Part shown: positions 59,174-64,000 of the stretch, in pieces
Numbering within the stretch: position 1 is the stretch's first letter
Layout of the letters: each line of letters opens with the position of its first letter
Assembly (NCBI RefSeq): GCF_013459645.1
Contig: NZ_CP054861.1
Coordinates: 2,778,001-2,842,000 of the forward strand
Direction: 5' to 3'
DNA length: 64,000 nucleotides
Source: Martelella sp. NC20
GTDB taxonomy: Bacteria > Pseudomonadota > Alphaproteobacteria > Rhizobiales > Rhizobiaceae
Notes under the pieces: generated by a model
What the model was told of the DNA's origin: nothing
The model's input: the letters and a program-made list of their open reading frames with translations, nothing else
Database searches by the model: none
Made by a program: the position numbers and the translations under genes

Positions 59174-59935
59174 TCAGCCGGGATGCCAGAGGGGATGTAG
59201 CGCGCGCGTGGTTGGCACGCCCTGCGGGGCAAGCGCCGGCACCAGCAGTTTGCGCGAGGCGCGGGCGGCAACCGGCAAGCCCTGGTAGAGCCGCTTCTGC
59301 GCTTCGATGATGTTGACGCCGGCAAAGGCGGGCCAGAAGGTGCGGCCCGACCGCTCGAGACTGGATCGGAATTTCAGGATCGCGCGGCTTTTCGACGGCG
59401 GAAAGAACAGCGCCTCCGCAAAGGCCGCGGGCGTGAAATTCGTTTCCCGCAGCAATTCGATGATCTGGCCCTTGGAATAGGGCCGGCCATTGCCGAACGG
59501 GGTGTGTTCGAGACGCGCCCACACGCCGCGCCGGTTGGGCGTCACGATGATCACCCGCCCGCCGGGCGCCAGCACCCGCCAGAGCTCACGCATGGTCTCG
59601 CGCGGAGCCTCGGTGAATTCCAGCGCGTGCACCAGCAGGACGCGGTCGATCGAGGCGTCGGGCAGGGGCAGCTCTTCTTCATGGACGAGGACGGTTGCCG
59701 AGGGGCCGAACGGCGGCCAGTTGATCGCGCCCTGGGACGCCGGCATCAGCGCGATCGTTCGTTCGGCATCGCCGCCCAGCCGGTCGAGATAGGGCAGGCA
59801 GTAGCCCAGCCCCGCCAGCCGTTCCTCCGGAAGCTTCTGCCAGATCGGCGCGAGCGCCATCGCGATCGAATGGGCGGCAAGCCGTCCGAGCTCGGTATGA
59901 TAAAACGCGCGCAGGTCTACGATATCGGCATTCAT
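59174..59935 (-). CDS. Class I SAM-dependent methyltransferase
   Basis: A 253-residue protein of the methyltransferase type 11 group. SAM motif I is degenerate here (LAGLGYCLPYLDRLGGDAER), but ASIDRVLLVHALEFTEAPRE and ELWRVLAPGGRVIIVTPN are typical of motifs III-IV. In rhizobia this gene is regularly divergent from gloB. The substrate is unknown. Confidence 0.86.
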   Translation of the reverse strand: MNADIVDLRAFYHTELGRLAAHSIAMALAPIWQKLPEERLAGLGYCLPYLDRLGGDAERTIALMPASQGAINWPPFGPSATVLVHEEELPLPDASIDRVLLVHALEFTEAPRETMRELWRVLAPGGRVIIVTPNRRGVWARLEHTPFGNGRPYSKGQIIELLRETNFTPAAFAEALFFPPSKSRAILKFRSSLERSGRTFWPAFAGVNIIEAQKRLYQGLPVAARASRKLLVPALAPQGVPTTRALHPLWHPG

Positions 59936-60023
59936 GGGCTAAGGTTCGTCCGGGTCATGGTTGGACTTCAGGGCCCACCGTACTACATTGAAGCTGATTG
60001 AGTAAGCAATTGCGAGGCCTGAT

Positions 60024-60794
60024 ATGCGTTCCCTGGAAATCGCCGTCTTCATGTGCCGCTCCGACAATTACGGCGTGCTGGTGCACGAGCCGGAAAGCGG
60101 CAAGACCGTCAGTATCGATGCTCCCGATGGCGAAAAGGTGATGGCCGAAGCCGAACAGCGCGGCTGGACGATCACCGACATCTTCACCACCCATCACCAC
60201 AAGGACCATGTCGACGGCAATCTCCCGATCAAGGAGAAATATGACTGCCGCATCGTCGGCCCGATCGAGGAAGCCGTGGTGATACCGGGGCTCGACCTCG
60301 CCGTGTTCGAGGGCGACGAACTCGATTTTGCCGGCCGCAATGTCGAGGTGATCGAAACCCCCGGCCATACCGCCGGCCATATCTGCTATCATTTCGTCGA
60401 GGACGGTCTGCTGTTTGCCGCCGACACGCTGTTTGCCATGGGCTGCGGCCGGCTGTTCGAGCGCCCGGCCTCCGACATGTGGCCGTCGCTCCAGAAGCTG
60501 ATGGCGCTGCCGGACGAGACCGAGGTCTATTTCGGCCATGAATATACGCTCGCCAACGCCAAATTCGCGCTCACCGTCGATCCCGACAACACGGTGCTGA
60601 AGGAGCGCGCCGAGGCAGTGGCGGAATTGCGGGAGGCCGGCGGTTTCACCATACCGACCACGATCGGGCTGGAGAAGAAGACCAACCCGTTCCTGCGGGT
60701 CGGCGATCCGGCTATCCGCAAACTGCTCGGCATGGAACAGGCGAGCGACGCCGAGGTTCTGGCCGAAATCCGCAAGCGCAAGGACAATTTCTGA
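60024..60794 (+). CDS. gloB: Hydroxyacylglutathione hydrolase (glyoxalase II)
   Basis: A 256-residue metallo-beta-lactamase-fold enzyme that hydrolyses S-lactoylglutathione in methylglyoxal detoxification. The metal motif is [12 protein letters not shown], with [29 protein letters not shown] and [15 protein letters not shown] following. GAGG precedes the ATG. Its stop overlaps the start of the cupin gene by one base. Confidence 0.95.
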   Translation: MRSLEIAVFMCRSDNYGVLVHEPESGKTVSIDAPDGEKVMAEAEQRGWTITDIFTTHHHKDHVDGNLPIKEKYDCRIVGPIEEAVVIPGLDLAVFEGDELDFAGRNVEVIETPGHTAGHICYHFVEDGLLFAADTLFAMGCGRLFERPASDMWPSLQKLMALPDETEVYFGHEYTLANAKFALTVDPDNTVLKERAEAVAELREAGGFTIPTTIGLEKKTNPFLRVGDPAIRKLLGMEQASDAEVLAEIRKRKDNF

Positions 60795-61234
60795 TGACCG
60801 CCGACGAGATCATCGGGGCGCTTGGTCTCAAGCCGCATCCCGAAGGCGGGTGGTTTGCCGAGACATTCCGCGATCAGGCGGGCCGCGACCCGTCCGGCGG
60901 CGGGCGCGGGGCCTCGACGCTGATCTACTTCCTGCTGAAGGCGGGCGAACGCTCGCACTGGCATCGCCTGCACAGCGCCGTCGAGGTCTGGCACTATTAT
61001 GCCGGCGCGGGTCTGAGGCTGATGCGATCCGCCGACGGCAAGACGGTGGAAACGCAGATTCTCGGCCCGGACATCGTGAAAGGCGAACGCCCGCAAGGGG
61101 TAATCTCCGCAGGCTGCTGGCAGGCGGCCGAAACCACCGGCGACTTCACGCTGGTCGGCTGCACCGTCGCGCCGGGCTTCACCTTCGAGGATTTCGAACT
61201 GGCCGCTCCCGGATGGGCGCCGGGTGAAAACTAG
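60794..61234 (+). CDS. Cupin domain protein (DUF985)
   Basis: A 146-residue single-domain cupin. DUF985 features are LGLKPHPEGGWFAETFRD, STLIYFLLKAGERSHWHRL with probable metal-binding His, and EVWHYYAGAGLRLM. VAPGFTFEDFELA ends it. The enzymatic role is unknown. It overlaps gloB, so it is likely made from the same transcript. Confidence 0.92.
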   Translation: MTADEIIGALGLKPHPEGGWFAETFRDQAGRDPSGGGRGASTLIYFLLKAGERSHWHRLHSAVEVWHYYAGAGLRLMRSADGKTVETQILGPDIVKGERPQGVISAGCWQAAETTGDFTLVGCTVAPGFTFEDFELAAPGWAPGEN

Positions 61235-62103
61235 GAATTCTTTCCTCTGATCATGTCGCGCGCTGCGATCACAGCGCCGCCGGTGATCAGCAGGCAGGCG
61301 ACGATCACCCGCCAGCCCGGCTCGCCGAAGCGGGCGATGATCAGGATGATCGTCGACAGCAGCGGCGCGGCATAGCTTGCGGCGCCCAGGACCTGGATGT
61401 TGCCGTGCTTGACGCCGTAATCCCAGGCGTAGAACGCCAGACCTACCGGAAACAGGCCGAGCCCCGCCACCGCCAGCCATTCGCCGCCGGTCGCGGGCCA
61501 GACCGTGGTTTCGAGCCCGATGTGGCAGATCAGCGAGAGCAGGGCGGTCGCAAGGCAGAACCCGGTGACGACATCGGTCGAGACCTTGGCGAAGGAGCGC
61601 GATGCCAGCGAATAGCCCGACCAGGTGAATGCGCAGAGGAAGGCGGCGAAATAGCCGAGCGCATAGGCGCCGCTGAATGCCAGTCCACCGCCGCGGGTCA
61701 CGAGGATCGCCGTGCCGGCAAAGCCCGCAAGCGCGCCGATGATATGGTGCGGCCTCAACCGCTCGCCCGGCAGCAGCGCGGAACCGACCACGATCAGCAA
61801 CGGCCACAGATAGGCAATCAGACCTGCATCGACCGCTGGCGCGTTTCTGAGCGCGGTGAAATAGAGGAAATGATAGCCGAACAGGCCGGCAATGCCGATG
61901 ATCCAGACCTTAGGCGGCTGGCGCAGCCGCTTCAGGCGTTCGGGCCGGACGATCAGCACCGCGATCCCCGGCAGGCTCGCGATCGAAAACGCGATCGCCG
62001 AAAGCTGGAACGGCGGCACATCGCCGGAGGCCGCCGTAAACAGCGCCAGGAACGACCACATCAGCACGGCGGAAAACCCGATCAGGGTGGCGCGCATATT
62101 CAT
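61231..62103 (-). CDS. EamA/DMT-family transporter
   Basis: A 290-residue membrane protein with ten predicted segments in two EamA repeats. Landmarks are FSAVLMWSFLALFTAASGDV, LFGYHFLYFTALRNAPAVDA, GLIAYLWPLLIVVGSALLPG and IQVLGAASYAAPLLSTIILI. Resemblance to YddG-like aromatic amino acid exporters is noted but not certain. It is convergent with the cupin gene (4-base overlap). Confidence 0.9.
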   Translation of the reverse strand: MNMRATLIGFSAVLMWSFLALFTAASGDVPPFQLSAIAFSIASLPGIAVLIVRPERLKRLRQPPKVWIIGIAGLFGYHFLYFTALRNAPAVDAGLIAYLWPLLIVVGSALLPGERLRPHHIIGALAGFAGTAILVTRGGGLAFSGAYALGYFAAFLCAFTWSGYSLASRSFAKVSTDVVTGFCLATALLSLICHIGLETTVWPATGGEWLAVAGLGLFPVGLAFYAWDYGVKHGNIQVLGAASYAAPLLSTIILIIARFGEPGWRVIVACLLITGGAVIAARDMIRGKNS

Positions 62104-62107
62104 CGTG

Positions 62108-62887
62108 CTAGCGGGGAAGGCCGAATTTGGAGGCGTAGATCGTCAGCCTGCCGATCTTGAGCGGGATATGGGCCATGACCGGCGCGAACACGTTCAGTTC
62201 CTCGTTGTAAGCGAACCAGACGACGAGTTCGCGGGAATTGGCGAGGTATTCGATATCCTCATCCTTGCGCTCATAGCCTGCGACCGGACGAAACCGGATC
62301 GCGCAGCCGATCGCCCGCCCGGAAAAGCCTTTTGTGGAAAACGGCCGGTTTCCCGCCGAGGCCATCTCGAGCTCCAGCCGGGTCTCGCCGTCGAAGATCG
62401 AGATCGTGGTGGCGCAGGGGTTCTTGGAGGGCGGCAGCAGCAGCGCCGAGACCGGATCGATCACATCGCGCAGGTGTTTGGATTTCACCTCGACCCAGTT
62501 CTCTCCGCGCGGACCCGGATCGGGCTCGATGCTTGAACTCGTTACCCGCTTGTTTGTAAAGGTGGCGGCGTAATCGCGGGCATAGTCGCCATCGCGATAT
62601 ATGAGCTGGAACTCCCGCGTTTCCGGCTTTCCGTTCTTCCACAATCCGTCGGCATCGACCTTCACGGCGATCGAGGTGAACAGGCTGCCGATTCCCGCCG
62701 CCTCGATATCGGCATTGATGTTGTATTTGTCGTCGGCGACCGTGGTGTTGAACACGGCGTCGGCGATCTTGATGCCGGAAAACGACAGCGTGTAGACGGT
62801 CTGCTGCTTGATATCCTCGGCATGAACGGTAGGGGCTGTCAGCAATGCCGCGGCAATTCCAAGCGCCTGAAGAAATTTAACTGCCAT
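62108..62887 (-). CDS. DUF3108 family periplasmic protein
   Basis: A 259-residue protein with signal peptide MAVKFLQALGIAAALLTAPT and cleavage after VHA. DUF3108 features are YTLSFSGIKIADAVFNTTV, ELQLIYRDG-type strands and VIDPVSALLLPPS. Function is unknown; the family is found in many proteobacterial envelopes. It is divergent from rpmB. Confidence 0.9.
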   Translation of the reverse strand: MAVKFLQALGIAAALLTAPTVHAEDIKQQTVYTLSFSGIKIADAVFNTTVADDKYNINADIEAAGIGSLFTSIAVKVDADGLWKNGKPETREFQLIYRDGDYARDYAATFTNKRVTSSSIEPDPGPRGENWVEVKSKHLRDVIDPVSALLLPPSKNPCATTISIFDGETRLELEMASAGNRPFSTKGFSGRAIGCAIRFRPVAGYERKDEDIEYLANSRELVVWFAYNEELNVFAPVMAHIPLKIGRLTIYASKFGLPR

Positions 62888-62993
62888 CCTGCATCCGTCC
62901 GTTGAAGTTTCGATTACCCCCGTTTATGTCGCAGCTGGCCTCAAAAAAACAGCGGTAAATTTTTTGCCACCGGCGAAAAACCGGCAAATCGCC

Positions 62994-63022
62994 TTGACCT
63001 TTGATGAGTGCGAGATTATAGA
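62994..63022 (+). promoter_or_regulatory. Sigma-70 type promoter of rpmB
   Basis: TTGACC (62994-62999) and TATAGA (63017-63022) are 17 bases apart, a good match to the housekeeping consensus. Start of transcription is expected near 63029, giving a leader of about 84 bases before rpmB. Confidence 0.7.
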
Positions 63023-63112
63023 ACCGCAACTTTCCAATAGCCGCCAATTGGATCGCGGGGCGTGGCTGTCCCGTTGAGAGCCTTGGCCCAATGAAGAATA
63101 ATAGGTGAAACC

Positions 63113-63409
63113 ATGTCCCGCATGTGTGAATTGACTGGCAAGGGCGTGATGTCCGGCAACAATGTAAGCCATGCCAACAACAAGACCCGCCGCAAGTTTC
63201 TTCCCAATCTGTGCCGGGTAACCCTGATGTCGGAAGCAACCGGCATGAGCTATCGCCTGCGTGTTTCGGCAGCTGCTCTGCGCTCCGTTGAACATCGCGG
63301 CGGTCTCGACGCATTCCTGCTGAAGTCGGGCGAACGCGAACTTTCGCCGCGCGCCCGCCTTCTGCGCAAGGAAATCATCAAGAAGACGGCCGAACAGGCC
63401 GCTGCCTGA
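63113..63409 (+). CDS. rpmB: 50S ribosomal protein L28
   Basis: A 98-residue L28 with [40 protein letters not shown] and [14 protein letters not shown], standard for alphaproteobacteria. A promoter (62994-63022) and terminator (63433-63466) bracket it as a single-gene unit. Confidence 0.97.
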   Translation: MSRMCELTGKGVMSGNNVSHANNKTRRKFLPNLCRVTLMSEATGMSYRLRVSAAALRSVEHRGGLDAFLLKSGERELSPRARLLRKEIIKKTAEQAAA

Positions 63410-63432
63410 TTTCAGGCATTCTGACTAAACTG

Positions 63433-63466
63433 GAGAGCCTTGCCGCCAGCCGGTAGGGCTCTCTTT
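63433..63466 (+). terminator. Terminator after rpmB
   Basis: Stem GAGAGCC (63433-63439) / GGCTCTC (63457-63463) with a 17-base loop and a short T-run (63464-63466). Moderate strength. Confidence 0.6.
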
Positions 63467-63505
63467 ATTCGTTCTCCAACTGGTGGCATCACCCAGGATA
63501 AAAAA

Positions 63506-64000
63506 ATGCGTCAGACGCAAACCGTGCTCGTTTACAGCCTGCTGATGGCAGGCGTCGTCCTTCTTTCCAACATTCTCGTCCAGTATCCGGTTTCGGGAAC
63601 GCTTTACGGCATCTCGCTCGCCGACCTTCTGACCTGGGGCGCGTTTACCTATCCGCTCGCCTTCCTGGTCAACGACCTCACCAATCGCCAGTTCGGACCG
63701 TCGGCCGCCCGCAAAGTGGTGGTCGCGGGCTTCGTCGTCGGCGTCGCCTTCTCGTTCTACGCCTCGGCGCCGCGGATCGCGATCGCCTCGGGCACGGCGT
63801 TTCTGGTCGGCCAGTTCCTCGATATCTCGGTCTTCAACCGGCTGCGCCGCCAGACATGGTGGAAGGCGCCGCTTGCCGGTTCGCTGTTCGGCTCGGTGCT
63901 CGACACGGTGCTGTTCTTCTCGATCAGCTTCGCCGCCGTCTTCGCCTTCATCGGGCCGAACGACGATTTCGCGCTCGGCATGGCGCCGCTCTTCGGCGTG
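63506..64000 (+). CDS. Queuosine precursor transporter (YhhQ/VUT family), cut by the window end
   Basis: The first 165 residues of a membrane protein that continues past the window. It begins MRQTQTVLVYSLLMAGVVLL, then SNILVQYPVSG, GISLADLLTWGAFTYPLAFL and VNDLTNRQFGPSAARKVVVA, typical of YhhQ transporters of preQ0/preQ1. GQFLDISVFNRLRRQTWWKA also matches. The ATG at 63506 lies in an A-rich stretch. I see no preQ1 riboswitch in the 96 bases before it. Confidence 0.88.
   Translation, partial: MRQTQTVLVYSLLMAGVVLLSNILVQYPVSGTLYGISLADLLTWGAFTYPLAFLVNDLTNRQFGPSAARKVVVAGFVVGVAFSFYASAPRIAIASGTAFLVGQFLDISVFNRLRRQTWWKAPLAGSLFGSVLDTVLFFSISFAAVFAFIGPNDDFALGMAPLFGV

Noticed and set aside
63410..63505. 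preQ1 riboswitch before the queuosine-precursor transporter
   Set aside because: The only structure seen is the rpmB terminator. No conserved preQ1 aptamer pattern or pseudoknot could be recognised.

Overview
The window is a chromosomal segment of a GC-rich alphaproteobacterium, almost certainly order Hyphomicrobiales and Rhizobiaceae-like. The evidence is gene content and order: ftsK-lolA-xthA, hisD-UPF0262-infA-maf-yacG, argH-lptM-lysA-TIGR02302, cpdR next to hpt, ftsEX-ydcF-plsC, hisC-tyrC, and small DUF1127 genes with CCTCCTCCC hairpins. Rhizobial-type mosaic palindromic repeats support the same placement. The genus cannot be fixed from sequence reading alone. There is no rRNA operon, CRISPR array, transposase or prophage. 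One tRNA gene (Thr, GGT) is present.

Layout. 0-10 kb: a sodium/proline symporter, then glyQ and glyS separated by lemA, an EPSP synthase of fungal AROM type, a DUF2207 protein carrying translated repeat elements, and a secreted protein. 10-17 kb: DUF6101, ubiA, cfa, tex, purD. 17-23 kb: a catabolic cluster with an IclR regulator, a family III CoA-transferase, a citryl-CoA-lyase-like protein and a complete tripartite tricarboxylate transporter (tctC-tctB-tctA). 23-34 kb: ftsK with a candidate CtrA box, lolA, xthA, a ceramidase-family protein, yacG/maf/infA, hisD and murA. 34-36 kb: tRNA-Thr, two tandem DUF1127 genes, three cuckoo-type small RNA hairpins and cspA.

36-39.7 kb: a universal stress protein, a SulP transporter and a stand-alone LigD polymerase domain. 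39.7-42.2 kb: an AT-richer island of foreign appearance. It holds an anti-phage dCTP-deaminase-type gene (P-loop-like domain plus cytidine deaminase) and, one base after its stop, an uncharacterised 182-residue partner. 42.3-64 kb: tlpA/argH, lysA, a TIGR02302 protein, an SDR, cpdR, hpt, ftsE-ftsX (FtsX has a long coiled-coil extension), ydcF-plsC, chaC-type cyclotransferase, DUF2125, tyrC-hisC, a methyltransferase, gloB, a cupin, an EamA transporter, DUF3108, rpmB and a preQ0-type transporter cut by the window end.

The accessory modules most worth following up are: (1) the dCTP deaminase plus partner island, a likely nucleotide-depletion phage defence with an unassigned second gene; (2) the CoA-transferase/lyase/TTT cluster, a candidate route that takes up, activates and cleaves a tricarboxylate without a classical citrate lyase; (3) the DUF1127/cuckoo RNA locus; and (4) mosaic repeats that have entered genes, supplying part of the DUF2207 N-terminus and the stop codons of tctA, tyrC and sulP.
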